Made by a program: the position numbers and the translations under genes
Notes under the pieces: model-generated
What the model was told of the DNA's origin: nothing
The model's database searches: none
What the model saw: only the letters and a program-made list of their open reading frames with translations
Part shown: positions 1-10,270 of the stretch, piece by piece
Position numbering within the stretch: the first letter of the stretch is position 1
Layout: every line of letters starts with the position of its first letter
From: VAZQ01 sp963827585
GTDB taxonomy: Bacteria; Pseudomonadota; Alphaproteobacteria; Rhizobiales; Xanthobacteraceae
Reading direction: 5' to 3'
Assembly: GCA_963827585.1 (NCBI GenBank)
Contig: CAWHCK010000006.1
Location: 1 to 64,000, forward strand
DNA length: 64,000 nt

Positions 1-236
1 AGCGCGAGGCCTTCTCGGATGGAACCAGGAGTAAGAACACGCGGACGCCTTGCAGAGATCCCAACCACGATCACTTGGCGGGCATCATGGCCAAGCGGCA
101 TTAAGCATTTCGGCTTAAATGGTGCCCGCCGATACATTGTTGCAGGCTCAAAATCGGATCATGATCGTCGGCGGCCGCAAGTCCAGCCACAAGCCGATGT
201 CGACGCCCGCTCCGAGTTTATGTAAAGACTTCTCAC
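1..236. other. Left edge, no recognisable gene
   Basis: I see no protein family, RNA gene or clear repeat in this stretch. Short open frames exist on the plus strand but show no recognisable domain and lack a convincing ribosome binding site. Confidence 0.4.
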
Positions 237-897
237 ATGAGTTGGTCCCGGCAAGGCGGACGCCCCCGTGGTTATCACCATGGGAATCCGAAAGAGGCTT
301 TGATCCGGGCGGCGCTAGAATTGATCGCCCAAAAGGGACCCGCCGCCTTTACCTTCGCCGAAGCTGCCCGCTGGGCGGGGTGAGTCCGGCAGCGCCCTAT
401 CGGCATTTCCGCGACCGCGACGAGCTGTTGGCCGATGTCGCGCGGCGCGGCTTCGATCAATTCGAGGTTGTGCTGGCGCGTGCATGGGACGGCGGTCGTC
501 CGGATGCCTTTACGGCCTTCGATCGCCTCGGCAAAGCCTATCTCCAATTTGCAAAGAGCGAGCCGGCCTACGATTCCGCGATGTTCGAGGCGGGCATCCC
601 GCCCGAGGCAAGCCCGGAATTGCGGGACGCGGGGGAACGGGCCTTCGCCGTGTTGCGAACCGCGGCCGAGCGGCTCATCGCCACCATGCCGGCGCAGCAC
701 CGTCCGCCGGTTCTGATGATGACGCTGCACATCTGGGCCATGTCGCATAAGATCGCGTCGTTGTTGGGCGAGGCGACGCCGCGGGCCGGTCGTTCCCAAT
801 GTTGCCCGAGGATCTATTGGAGGCAGCGGTGCTCATCTATCTGCGCGGTTTGGGTCTGACCGTGCCGCCGCTCGACGAACGTGCCGGGTCTTCATAG
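237..897 (+). pseudogene. TetR/AcrR-family regulator, two frameshifts
   Basis: TetR-type transcriptional repressor, presumed to bind DNA as a dimer through its N-terminal helix-turn-helix. Starting at the ATG at 237, frame one gives the N-terminal helices (GNPKEALIRAALELIAQKG). A missing base near 378 then moves the reading into the frame carrying the recognition helix (VSPAAPYRHFRDRDELL) and the ligand-binding domain (FDRLGKAYLQFAKSEPAYDSAMF). A second missing base near 775 moves it to the frame ending LRGLGLTVPPLDERAGSS. Both shifts lie in GC runs, so sequencing error is as likely as true decay. Ligand and target are unknown. No obvious partner gene is adjacent. Confidence 0.75.
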
Positions 898-979
898 GTC
901 GCGGTTAGGTCGCCCTTGACAAGGAGCCCAAACGCCTCTAGCCATGTAAATGTGATTAACATTCACGGGCGAGGCCGTT

Positions 980-1402
980 ATGCCGATAGTCGCAAAGCTC
1001 GATGAGTTGGGAAAGCCAGCCTGGATCGCGCTTATGATCCTCGGCTTCTTCATCTGGTGGCCGCTTGGTCTTGCCACCTTGGCATTCATCATCGGGAGGG
1101 GACGAATTACCTACTCGAATGGCCGCGGCATGAGCCGTTGGTGGGGACCGGCGGATCAAATACGTCCTGCCGGGACTTGGTGGCAGCCGTCGCCGCGGCC
1201 GAGCGGCAACCGAGCCTTCGACGAATACCGCCAAGACACGTTACGGCGCCTGGAAGAGGAGGAGCGCGAGTTTCAGGAGTTTCTCCGTCGTCTCCGGATG
1301 GCGAAGGACAAGGCGGAGTTCGATCAGTTCATGGCCGAGCGTCGCACCCGCAGCGCTACCTCATCGTCGCAAAGCTCTGACCCATCGCCGTCGCAGAACT
1401 GA
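980..1402 (+). CDS. DUF2852 family membrane protein
   Basis: A 140-residue protein of the DUF2852 family, common in Hyphomicrobiales and of unknown function. One hydrophobic segment (about residues 14-38, PAWIALMILGFFIWWPLGL) is followed by a Gly/Trp-rich linker. A charged helix follows, rich in Glu, Arg and Lys (FDEYRQDTLRRLEEEEREFQEFLRRLRMAKDKAEFDQFM split over about residues 75-115). The tail is Ser-rich. The layout suggests an inner-membrane protein with a cytoplasmic coiled helix. It appears to stand alone. Confidence 0.85.
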   Translation: MPIVAKLDELGKPAWIALMILGFFIWWPLGLATLAFIIGRGRITYSNGRGMSRWWGPADQIRPAGTWWQPSPRPSGNRAFDEYRQDTLRRLEEEEREFQEFLRRLRMAKDKAEFDQFMAERRTRSATSSSQSSDPSPSQN

Positions 1403-1460
1403 AGTCGTTCGGTCTGAGAATCGAGCGACCCAATGTGCATGACGGCGGCAGCCTCGCGAA

Positions 1461-1735
1461 CCCGGTTGGGGAGCACCGCGGATTCACGGTGAAGTGCTCA
1501 AGCTTGGCATCGATGTCGGGCAGACCACCGTGGCAAAATACGAGGCGAGGAGGAGGCAGCCACTGTCGCAGGCTGGAAGACCATTCGGCTCGGCGAACGG
1601 CATTTGCCCCATTTGCTCAATTCCAACCAAAAATATTACAACGAGGTTCGTACCCACCTGTCGCTGCACAAGGACGCGCCGATTTGCCGGCAGCGCCTCA
1701 AGGCCTTGATCGGCCGCGGCCATCCTCCTTTAGCT
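1461..1735 (+). pseudogene. Integrase-core transposase remnant
   Basis: Two pieces of an rve-type transposase/integrase are recognisable. The first, 1461 to about 1560, reads GAPRIHGEVLKLGIDVGQ followed by TTVAKY, a signature of these proteins just before the catalytic core. The second, about 1604-1700 in another frame, reads KYYNEVRTHLSLHKDAP, the usual C-terminal end. The whole DDE core between them is missing. No terminal repeats were found. This is a decayed insertion sequence scar. Confidence 0.8.
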
Positions 1736-1763
1736 AGGGATGATCGAGAGCGTGTTGAAATAG

Positions 1764-2579
1764 ATGGCGGTGGACAGTCCGGGGATGACGCAAGAAGACC
1801 TCAAGGCACTGCGTGCGGCGGCAGCGACGCTCGAGCATCCAGGATTGGCTGCCCGCCTCGGCAACTTCGCGGGCAAGCCGATCGAGCTGGTAGGCCGGGC
1901 GCTGCCTGAGGCAGCGTCCAAGGCGGTCGCCGCCGCCACCACCAAGGCGCTCGACGCGGCGCTCGCGGTCGCGCTTCGCACTATGGAAAAGGAGCCCAAG
2001 GCCGCGTCGCGGCTGCTGCATAAAGCGTTGGTGGCGGCATCGGGGGCGGTGGGCGGCGGCTTCGGCCTTGCCGCGTTGCCGATCGAGCTCCCGATCTCGA
2101 CCATTATTATGCTGCGGTCAATCGGAGACGTCGCACGCAGCGAGGGCGAGGACCTTGCTGACCCGGAGAGCGCCCTCGCCTGCCTGCAGGTGTTCGCCCT
2201 GGGGACCCGCGATGGGGAGACGAATGCGGCGGAGAGCGGGTATTTCGCTGTGCGCGGGATGCTCGCCAAATCGGTCGCGGAAGCCGCGCGCTTCATCACC
2301 GAACGCGGCGTGCTCGCGGAGGGCGCGCCGGTCCTGGTCCGGTTCATTTCCCAGGTGGCATCCCGCTTCGGCGTGGTGGTGACGCAAAAGCTCGCAGCGC
2401 AAGCCGTTCCGGTCATCGGTGCGCTCGGCGGTGCGGCGGTGAACTACGCGTTCATCGGCCACTTCCAGGATGTGGCGCGTGCGCACTTCGTCGTGCGCCG
2501 GCTTGAACGACGCTACGGCAAGGGTGCCGTCCGAGCCGCATACGAGCGGTTTTGCTGCGAGACCGAAGCCGCCGCCTGA
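1764..2579 (+). CDS. EcsC family protein
   Basis: A 271-residue protein resembling the EcsC family (named after B. subtilis EcsC; biochemical role unresolved). An Ala-rich N-terminal half is followed by the family's glycine-rich hydrophobic segment (GAVGGGFGLAALPIELPISTIIMLRSIGDVA, about residues 90-125). Further on come ALGTRDGETNAAESGYFAVRG and a second hydrophobic stretch with GALGGAAVNYAFIGHFQDVARAHF. The start at 1764 is used; an ATG at 1785 is possible. It begins right after the transposase remnant and is followed by an unrelated membrane protein. Confidence 0.85.
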   Translation: MAVDSPGMTQEDLKALRAAAATLEHPGLAARLGNFAGKPIELVGRALPEAASKAVAAATTKALDAALAVALRTMEKEPKAASRLLHKALVAASGAVGGGFGLAALPIELPISTIIMLRSIGDVARSEGEDLADPESALACLQVFALGTRDGETNAAESGYFAVRGMLAKSVAEAARFITERGVLAEGAPVLVRFISQVASRFGVVVTQKLAAQAVPVIGALGGAAVNYAFIGHFQDVARAHFVVRRLERRYGKGAVRAAYERFCCETEAAA

Positions 2580-2647
2580 TTGGGGCCGCACAAGCGCTGC
2601 GTCGATCAGCAAGCGGCATGGCCAGCGGGGCCTGCCACAACATCACT

Positions 2648-3142
2648 ATGATCGAGACGGTCACTATTACGGGCCGAACGCCCAAGCCACTTGGCAGGAA
2701 GCTAAACCTTTTTTGGTGGTTCTTGAACGACTTTGAGCCGACGCCGCCCGACTGGTATCGCCCCGGCAAACCGTTCCGCACTCTGTTCTGGTATCTGCGA
2801 AACCCGTTCCAGAACGCCGGACGCTACGTGCTCGGCGTGGCCGATCGCACCTACACCGTGACCGGTGAATGGCCGGTGATGGCAACGGTATGGGAGGATG
2901 TGCGGTGGTCCGATTTTCCGCACCTCATGCCGCGACATGGCTGGAAGCGCGCGACGCTCAAGCTCGAGAATGGCCGCACCCTGCCGTGGATCTCGTACTC
3001 GACACCGCGCTGGCTGGCTTATTGGGGATGGCAACCGAACGGGTTCGCGGGCGTTAAGTTCAACCGACTGGCCTATCTGTTCTCGCCCCTCCTGCCGTTC
3101 GCATTCGTCGTCTTGGTCCTAGTGCGCATGTGGGTGCGCTGA
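2648..3142 (+). CDS. Hypothetical membrane-anchored protein
   Basis: A 164-residue protein, with the start placed at the ATG preceding IETVTITGR because the upstream in-frame extension overlaps the EcsC end and looks non-coding. It is rich in Trp and Tyr (LNLFWWFLNDFEPTPPDWYRPGKP; RTLFWYLRNPFQNAGRYVLGV) and ends in one strongly hydrophobic helix (LFSPLLPFAFVVLVLVRMWV). The pattern resembles small phage-associated or phage-derived proteins, but I cannot name the family with certainty. Its sequence composition matches its neighbours. Confidence 0.65.
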   Translation: MIETVTITGRTPKPLGRKLNLFWWFLNDFEPTPPDWYRPGKPFRTLFWYLRNPFQNAGRYVLGVADRTYTVTGEWPVMATVWEDVRWSDFPHLMPRHGWKRATLKLENGRTLPWISYSTPRWLAYWGWQPNGFAGVKFNRLAYLFSPLLPFAFVVLVLVRMWVR

Positions 3143-3273
3143 TGCCAACGACAGACCACGAACCCGATCCAACGCGAACAGCAAGTTGGTTCGGTCGGTG
3201 CATTGATCCACCCCACCTGCACGCCAATAGTCGGACGATCCGGCGTCGGGTCCCCTACGGCATACGGGCTACG

Positions 3274-3978
3274 TCATCTGCGATCGGCGGCGGAGCGCGC
3301 CTGAGACAGCAGAACGAAGACGTAGAACAGCCAGCTGCCGATGGCGGACACGGCTGCAGCCACATAAGTCCAAGCAGCAGCCCCCAGAACCTTCTGAACT
3401 CCGGCTATTTGCTCGTCGCCCCGGATAATACCATGGCTAATCAACAATTCCTGCGCCCGCGCACTGGCATTGAACTCTACCGGCAGAGTGATCAACGCAA
3501 AGAGGGAGGACGACCCAAAGAGAATAACGCCGATCCAGGCCAGGGTCGGAAGCTGTAACATTATTCCTGCGATAAACAGCCAGGGAGCAGTCTGCGAAGC
3601 CAGTTGCACGACCGGCACGATGTACGTTCGCGCCTCCAAGGGGAGGTAATCCACCGCATCCTGCAATGCGTGCCCCGCTTCATGAGCCGCGATGCCAGCA
3701 GCCGCTACGCTCGGGGCAAAGTATACTTCCTTGCTTAGCCGCAACCTCTTGTGACGCGGATCGTAGTGATCGCTCAGCACCCCCGGCGTGGACTCGACTG
3801 CTACCATTTGAAGGCCCTGCGAATCCAGCAGCCGACGCGCCACTTGGGCGCCGGTGATTTCGTCCTGGGTCTCGATCTGAGAATACTTCGCAATATTGAT
3901 TTTGATGCGCGACTGCGCGTACGCCCCCAACAGCAGGCCAGGAAGAACAAATATCCAAAAAAGCGGATCTTCCAACAT
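3274..3978 (-). CDS. YugP-like zinc metallopeptidase
   Basis: Membrane-bound neutral zinc metallopeptidase of the YugP family, 234 residues. The start is placed at the ATG at 3978 (MLEDPLFWIFVLPGLLLGAY), which begins directly with the first transmembrane helix. The zinc motif HEAGH lies at residues 99-103. Two or three further hydrophobic helices follow (PWLFIAGIMLQLPTLAWIGVI; TYVAAAVSAIGSWLFYVFVLL). Length and order match the family. The physiological substrate is unknown. It is monocistronic and convergent with the gene at 2648. Confidence 0.9.
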   Translation of the reverse strand: MLEDPLFWIFVLPGLLLGAYAQSRIKINIAKYSQIETQDEITGAQVARRLLDSQGLQMVAVESTPGVLSDHYDPRHKRLRLSKEVYFAPSVAAAGIAAHEAGHALQDAVDYLPLEARTYIVPVVQLASQTAPWLFIAGIMLQLPTLAWIGVILFGSSSLFALITLPVEFNASARAQELLISHGIIRGDEQIAGVQKVLGAAAWTYVAAAVSAIGSWLFYVFVLLSQARSAADRR

Positions 3979-4396
3979 ACGGCGATCTCTAGGCGTATCA
4001 ACGATCAGCTTACCCATCCGGTCGGACAAAATCGCGGCCGTTTTGCATGAAGCATTGGCCCAGGGCATTGAGCGTAAGGACCTGCCGCCGAGAGCAGGGT
4101 ATGGGTGACCTAGCCCGTCTTAGTCATGACAACGCTTCATGGAGAACAGGGAATTATGGCGTAAGTGCCTCAACCGGATTGCAGATCTCGACGAATAGAT
4201 CTCATTTTTTGCTCAAGAGAGCCTCAAATTCCCTGTTATTGTTGGGGGGCACACGGCGCCGCTGCCCACTTGAGCTTGCCACGGAGGGCCCGACTTTGAC
4301 CTATGAGAAGGACGCCAAGGTAAGCTTCGCCGGCCCGCAAGATTGGATCCTTAGATGCCGCATGAGAACGCGGTGTTGCTGAAGTGACGAGGACCA
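3979..4396. other. Intergenic region with an 11-bp inverted repeat
   Basis: No gene is supported here. It holds a perfect inverted repeat, AACAGGGAATT at 4145-4155 and AATTCCCTGTT at 4227-4237, bounding about 93 bp. This could be a hairpin RNA element, a repeat remnant or part of the promoter region of the cytochrome gene downstream. Confidence 0.4.
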
Positions 4397-6859
4397 ATGG
4401 CGCCCAATCGGCCTAAATCTGCCAAGAAAAGCGGATCGCGAAAAAGCTCTGCCGGTGCGAGGCAGACGAGGCTACCGCAAGATCCTCGGTCGAGCTTCAG
4501 CCTGCTGTCGAAGCACAAAATCTGGACCGCGGCGGCGCTCGCGGCCGTGATCGTTGTCGCAATCGGTCTCGGATACACTCTTGAACGGATCAACCAGGAA
4601 CATGGCGAGCGCTTCGGCGGCCACCTTCGTCGGCAGCGAGACCTGTGCCGGCTGCCACCGCGCCGAAGCGGAGCTTTGGCGCTCATCGCAGCACCAGCTC
4701 GCCATGCAGCATGCAACCGACAAGGCGGTGCTCGGCGATTTCAACGGCGCGAGCTTCGATTATCACGGCGTGCATTCCCGTTTCTTCCGAAGGGACGGGA
4801 AATTCCTGGTCGAGACCGACGGCTCGGACGGCAAGCTCGCCACGTTCGAAGTGAAATACGCCTTCGGCGTCGACCCGCTGCAGCAATATCTGGTCGAGTT
4901 CCCCGACGGCCGGCTGCAGGCGCTGTCGCTCGCCTGGGACAGCCGGCCGAAGGAGAACGGCGGCCAGCGCTGGTTCCATCTCTACCCGAACGAGGAGATC
5001 AAGCACGACGACGTCCTGCACTGGACCAGGCTGAACCAGAACTGGAACTTCATGTGCGCGGAGTGCCACTCGACCGGCGTGCGCAAGAATTACGATGCGG
5101 CCAACCGACCGCTTCGCCACGAGCTTTGCGGAAATCAGTGTCGGTTGCGAGGCGTGTCATGGACAGGGCTCGCGGCACGTCGGCTGGGCAAGAGCGCAGC
5201 AAAGCTGGTGGCCGTTCGGCAAGAGCGAAGACCTGCGCAAGGGGCTGCTCGTTCGGTTCGACGAGCGGCGCGATGTCGTCTGGCCGATCGATCCGAAGAC
5301 GGGTAACGCGCAGCGCAACTTCACGCCGCCGCTGCTCCGCAAAGAGGTCGAGACCTGCGGCCTGTGCCACGCGAGGCGCGGCGGTTTTTCCGAGGACTGG
5401 GTGCCGGGCCGGTGGCTCTCGGACACGCACGTGGTCTCGCCGCTCGCCCGCGGGCTCTATGATGCCGACGGGCAGATGCTCGACGAGGTCTACAATTACG
5501 GCTCGTTCAAGCAGAGCAGGATGTTCGCGGCCGGCGTCACCTGCGGCGATTGCCACGAGCCGCACAGCGCCAAGCTTCGTGCGCCCGGCGACGGCGTCTG
5601 CGGCCAATGCCACGCCGCTGACAAATATGCCGCGGCCGCGCACCACCGTCACGAGGCAGCAAGCCCCGCGCCTGCCTGCGCGTCGTGCCATATGCCCGCT
5701 CGCACCTACATGGTGGTCGACCGGCGGCACGACCACGGCTTCCGCATTCCGCGCCCGGACCTGTCGGTGAAGCTCGGCACGCCCAACGCCTGCAACGACT
5801 GTCACCGCGACAAGCCGGCGGCATGGGCGGCGGCGGCGATCGAAACCTGGCATGGGCCGAGCCGGAAGGGCTTCCAGACCTACGCCGAGGCGTTCCATGG
5901 CGCATGGACGGACCAGGCGGATGCGGCCGCGCTTCTGGCTGTCGTGGCGTCGGATCGCAATGCGCCGGCGTTCGCGCGCGCGAGCGCGCTGAGCGAGCTT
6001 GGTCCGCGCCTCTCGCCTTCGAACATGAACCTGGCCAGGGCCGGCCTTTCGGATCCCGATCCGATGGTACGGATCGGCGCCCTCGACATGCTCGAAAGCG
6101 TCCCCAGCCGGCCAGCTTTGGCCGCTCGTCTCACCGCTGTTGTCCGATTCGAGTCGCGGCGTGCGCATGAGAGCTGCCGCGCTGCTCGCTGCGGTTCCGA
6201 CCGCCAGCCAACCCCCTGCCGATCGCGAACGGTTCGAGCGCGCCGCGGCGGAGTTCATCGCGGCGCAACGCTTCAATGCCGATCGGCCCGAAGCGCGCTC
6301 CACATTGGGAAACTTCCTCGCGCGGCGTGGCCTTCCGGCCGATGCCGAGGCCGAATACAAGGCCGGATTGCGGCTCAGTCCGCAGTATGCGCCCGCGGCG
6401 ATCAACCTGGCCGACCTCTATCGGCGGCTTGGGCGGGATGCCGAAGGTGAGAGCGTGCTGCGCGCCGCGATCGCCGCAGCGCCGCGGGACGCGGGGTTGC
6501 ATCATGCGCTCGGCCTCACGCTGACCCGACTGAAGCGGTCCGACGACGCGCTCGAGGAACTGCGCCACGCCACCGAGCTCGAGCCCGAGCGTGCGAGATA
6601 TGCCTATGTCTACGGCGTTGGGCTGCACTCGGCCGGGCGCGCCGACGATGCGATGGCAGTTCTCAAGGCGAATCTGGCGCGGCATCCGGATGATCGCGAC
6701 ACGCTGCTCGCACTGGTCACCTTCAATCGCGATGCCGGAGATATCGTCTCCGCGCTCGGATACGCGGAGCAATTGACCAGGATTGCGCCGGCCGATCCGA
6801 ACCTCGCGCGCCTGGTCCAGGATCTGCGGAATAGAGCGAAGAAGCCGGATGTGCCGTGA
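4397..6859 (+). CDS. Octaheme cytochrome c with HEAT-like and TPR repeats (frameshifted)
   Basis: Large exported multiheme cytochrome of the cytochrome c554-like type fused to repeat domains. An N-terminal membrane anchor (KHKIWTAAALAAVIVVAIG) is followed by eight CxxCH heme sites: CAGCH, CAECH, CEACH, CGLCH, CGDCH, CGQCH, CASCH and CNDCH. An Ala-rich HEAT-like segment follows (about 5890-6150), then at least four TPR units. Three single-base insertions (near 4600, 5100 and 6150) spread the protein over the reading frames; the total length remains a multiple of three. A start at the ATG at 4602 is possible if the upstream anchor is not part of it. It probably carries electrons in the periplasm; the partner oxidase or reductase is not in the window. 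Confidence 0.85.
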
Positions 6860-6885
6860 TGGTCACGTCGGGGTGGTAAAGGGTC

Positions 6886-7859
6886 TCACTCGGCCTTGAT
6901 GTTCGCCGCCTTGATGATCGGCCACCACTTCTCGATTTCTGATTTCTGCAGGGCGGCAAGGGCCTCCGGCGTCTGCTGCGCGCGCGGCCAGATTTCCTGA
7001 CCGATGTCGCCGAACCGCTTCCCCAGCCCGGATCTGCCAGCGCCTCCACCACCGCCCCGTGGAGCCTGGCGATGACATCCTTCGGCGTGCCCTTGGGCAC
7101 CCAGAGCCCGTGCCAGAACGACGAGTAGAAGCCCGGCACGCCCGCTTCGTCCATGGTGGGAACGTCAGGCGCGGCCCACCAACGATCCTTGGCGAGCACC
7201 GCATAGGCCTTGAGCCGTCCGCTGCGGACGTGCCCCAGGTAATTCGCCGCCTGGCCGAACGTGAGGTCGATCTGTCCGGCCACCAGGTCCTGCACGAGCG
7301 GGGCGCCGCCGCGATAAGGCACGAGCTGGAAGTTGGTGCCGGTATGCTTCTGAAAGTAGATGGCGGCGATGTCCGTCGGTCCGCCGACGCCGACCGCGCC
7401 CGCCGTCGCCTTGCCTGGATTTGCCTTCATCCAGGCGATCATGTCCGCCAAGCTCGTCGCCGGGAACGCGCTCCGTGCGACGATCCATTGCGGGGTATCG
7501 GCGAGCAGCGACACCGGCTCGAAATCCTTCACGACATCGTATTGCAGGGTCTGGGTCGCGGCATTGATGACATGGGTTTGCACGTGCCCGAGACTGAGCG
7601 TGTAGCCGTCGGGCGACGCGCGGGCGACGCGGGCGACCCCGATGGCGCCGCCCGCCCCGCTCACGTTTTCGATCACGACCGGCTGACCGAGAGAGGCCCG
7701 CATCGCTTCCGCCAGGATGCGCCCCAGCGTGTCGGACGGGCCGCCGGCGGGATACGGCACGACCATCGTGATCGGCCGCGACGGGTACGCCTGGCCTGAT
7801 GCGGTCTCGATCGCTGCCAGGCCGAGAGCAACTGCGACCACGCAAAGTCGTGCTTTCAT
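6886..7859 (-). CDS. Tripartite tricarboxylate transporter binding protein (TctC/Bug), one frameshift
   Basis: Periplasmic solute-binding protein of the Bug/TctC family, about 324 residues, start at the ATG at 7859 (MKARLCVVAVALGLAAIE, signal peptide). Family hallmarks: YPSRPITMVVPYPAGGPSD near the N-terminus, PVVIENVSGAGGAIG, ASPDGYTL, and VPYRGGAPLVQDLVAGQID. A base missing near 7030 breaks the frame after EALADPG; the shifted frame restores a normal end (IEKWWPIIKAANIKAE). Ligands of this family are usually small carboxylates or aromatic acids. No tctA/tctB partner is near. Confidence 0.88.
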
Positions 7860-7970
7860 GCCAAGACTTCCCAAAACAGATGCCTCAGAGCACCGCACCC
7901 CGAACCTACCTCAGCCGCCGTAGAACGGACACCGGTGGAGGTCTCAAAAGTGCCGAGAGCCGACATGGCA

Positions 7971-8915
7971 TTACCATTTCCCCTTCGCCGGCGGCTTGGC
8001 CACCTCGCGGGCAGAGTCGATGAACAGCTGTGCCGCCGGACTGAGCGTGCGGTTCTTCAAGGTAAAGATCCCAATCGGCATTGGCCGCAGCGACAGTTCA
8101 ACGGGTACCATCTTGATACGTGGATGTGTGGCGGGAAACCACAGCGCAGATTCGGGCAGGATTGTGAGATAGCGATTGGTCGCCAGCAGGCTCACGCGCA
8201 CCTCGTAGGCAAAGGCGACCACTGCCACTCGGGGAAAATCCAGTCCTTGGGCGCGAAACGCTTCACCAAGAAACGACCCTACGGAGCTGTCGGGTGATGG
8301 CAACACCCAGGGCTCGTCCATCAACTCGGCAAGCCTGACCTTTTTCCGCCGAATCCACGGATTCTTCACCCCTGCCATCACAACATACGGATTGTCGTAG
8401 AGACGCTCGAAATTCAGTTCCTCATCTGCCAGAGCGCCAAATCTGCGACCAATCACGAGGTCAACGTTCCGCTCAGCCAGTGCGCGGCGCAGAAGCTCCG
8501 TGTCCGCGACCGTCGGATGAAACACGAGGCGCGGATATCGCCTGGAGAGGCGGTCGATGATGCCGGCAACGAAGCTTGCCGCGAGCGGAGCGGTGCTTGC
8601 GACTCGTACTTCGCCCACCGTCGGATCCGCCAGAAACTCGATGTCCCTGACACCTTGCCGCAACTCGTCGAATGCCACGAGCCCGCGCCGGAGCAGGGCG
8701 CGCCCGTAAGCCGTCGGCTCGACCCCTTTCGGGCTGCGGTCAAGCAGCGGGACGCCAATCGTGTGTTCGAGCTCGGCGATCGCCTTCGAGACCACCGGCA
8801 CCGAGATGGCGAGGTCGCCAGCCGCCTTGGTCATGCTGCCGGCTTGCGCGACTGCATGGAGTACATGCAGGTCCCGCAACTTGATGCGCCGGCCGATACG
8901 GTCCGCCCATTGCAT
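7971..8915 (-). CDS. LysR-family transcriptional regulator
   Basis: LTTR of 314 residues, start placed at MQWADRIGRR. The N-terminal winged helix-turn-helix is clear (LRDLHVLHAVAQAGSMTKAA, then PVVSKAIAELEHTIGVPLLDR) and is followed by the periplasmic-binding-protein-like effector domain. It is divergent from the binding protein gene at 9037, with 121 bp between them, so it probably controls that gene and perhaps the next. The effector is likely the transported acid, which is inference from the arrangement. Confidence 0.92.
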   Translation of the reverse strand: MQWADRIGRRIKLRDLHVLHAVAQAGSMTKAAGDLAISVPVVSKAIAELEHTIGVPLLDRSPKGVEPTAYGRALLRRGLVAFDELRQGVRDIEFLADPTVGEVRVASTAPLAASFVAGIIDRLSRRYPRLVFHPTVADTELLRRALAERNVDLVIGRRFGALADEELNFERLYDNPYVVMAGVKNPWIRRKKVRLAELMDEPWVLPSPDSSVGSFLGEAFRAQGLDFPRVAVVAFAYEVRVSLLATNRYLTILPESALWFPATHPRIKMVPVELSLRPMPIGIFTLKNRTLSPAAQLFIDSAREVAKPPAKGKW

Positions 8916-9036
8916 GTTTTCCCTCTTAGCCAAATCGGTAAAGGGAATGAGAAAATTAGAGATTCCATGAAACACGAAAACCAGGCACCGTTACAAGGGT
9001 CGATTGGCAATTCCCGAACCGCTGCGAGGTCGAGCA

Positions 9037-10002
9037 ATGATGTCAAGACGCCGGTTCTTGTCCGGAGTGGCGGGTGCGAGCTTCGGGCTGGTCGCTCCCG
9101 GTGCAGCAGCGCAGAGCTATCCATCGCGGCCGGTGCGCTTGATCGTGGGTTTTCCCCCTGGCGGCGTGGGCGACATCTCCTCACGCCTTATGGGGCAATG
9201 GCTGTCCGACCGGCTTGGCCAGCCATTCGTCATCGAGAACCGGCCGGGTGCTGCGAGCAATATCGCCACCGAGGCGGTCGTGAAGGCGCCGCCGGACGGC
9301 TACACGCTCCTCCATATCAGCACGACGAACGCGATCAACGCGACACTCTACGACAAGCTCAATTTCCGCCGCGACATCGCGCCGGTCGCTGGCATCATGC
9401 GCGTGCCGCTGGTCATGGTGGTAAATCCATCGGTTCCGGCCAAGACGGTTTACGAGTTCATCGCCTACGCCAAGGCCAATCCAGGCAGGATTAGTATGGC
9501 ATCGGCGGGCGTCGGGAGCACCGCGCATGTAACAGGCGAGCTGTTCAATATGATGACCAGTGTCGAGATGGTTCACGTCCCTTATCGTGGTTCAGCCCCT
9601 GCGGTCACTGATCTACTTGGCGGTCAGGTTCAAGCGATGTTCGATCCCTTGTCCTCTTCGATCGAGCATATCAAGGCCGGTAAATTGCGCGCGTTGGCGG
9701 TGACGACCCGGACCCGTTGGGAGACGCTGCCGGACATCCCGACCGTGGGTGATTTCGTGCCGGGCTTCGAGGCGAGCGCGTGGCAGGGCGTCGCCGCGCC
9801 CAAGAACATGCCGGCGGAGATTGTCGAAAAACTCAACAAAGAAATTAACACCGCGCTCGCCGATCCAACGATGACGGCTCGGCTTGCCGACGTGGGCGGC
9901 ACAGTGCTTCGGGGCTCGTACGTGGACTTCGCAAAGCTCATCGCCGAGGACATCGAGAAGTGGGCCAAAGTGATCCGAGCGGCCAACATCAAACCGGAGT
10001 AG
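9037..10002 (+). CDS. TctC/Bug-type binding protein
   Basis: Periplasmic binding protein of the Bug family, 321 residues. The start at the ATG at 9037 gives a twin-arginine-like signal (MMSRRRFLSGVAGASFGLV) ending near AAAQS. Family motifs: YPSRPVRLIVGFPPGGVGD, PFVIENRPGAASNIATE, APPDGYTLL, VHVPYRGSAPAVTDLLGGQVQ. It is a close paralogue of the next gene at 10271; long stretches such as TNAINATLYDKLNF differ in only a few residues. It is divergent from the LysR gene, which is its likely regulator. Confidence 0.92.
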   Translation: MMSRRRFLSGVAGASFGLVAPGAAAQSYPSRPVRLIVGFPPGGVGDISSRLMGQWLSDRLGQPFVIENRPGAASNIATEAVVKAPPDGYTLLHISTTNAINATLYDKLNFRRDIAPVAGIMRVPLVMVVNPSVPAKTVYEFIAYAKANPGRISMASAGVGSTAHVTGELFNMMTSVEMVHVPYRGSAPAVTDLLGGQVQAMFDPLSSSIEHIKAGKLRALAVTTRTRWETLPDIPTVGDFVPGFEASAWQGVAAPKNMPAEIVEKLNKEINTALADPTMTARLADVGGTVLRGSYVDFAKLIAEDIEKWAKVIRAANIKPE

Positions 10003-10270
10003 AACGGCCCATCGGTGGACTTTCCATAAATTCCGTTCTGCGAATTGTCGTGCATGTCAGTTCCGGGTCAAAACCAATAAGCCTCGAAGTGAGCAAATGT
10101 TTTTCGGTTTGCCCCCGAACGCGGACCTCCGATCTGGGCGTTAATGAGTACACGCCCTAGTTCCATCCCATTGACCACGCGAAGAAGGACGACGCGCGTG
10201 TTCGTCGAGGCTCGCGCCGCCTGCCACGCACTGCTATGCTGTGCCTTGCAAGACCGCTTGGGGCCCCCCC

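Noticed and set aside
5050..6405. A 451-residue minus-strand frame in the cytochrome gene
   Set aside because: It is opposite eight CxxCH motifs and TPRs on the plus strand, and shows Arg/Ala-rich shadow composition.
8916..9036. A specific LysR-binding T-N11-A site
   Set aside because: Several weak candidates exist in the divergent promoter but none is clearly palindromic or duplicated.
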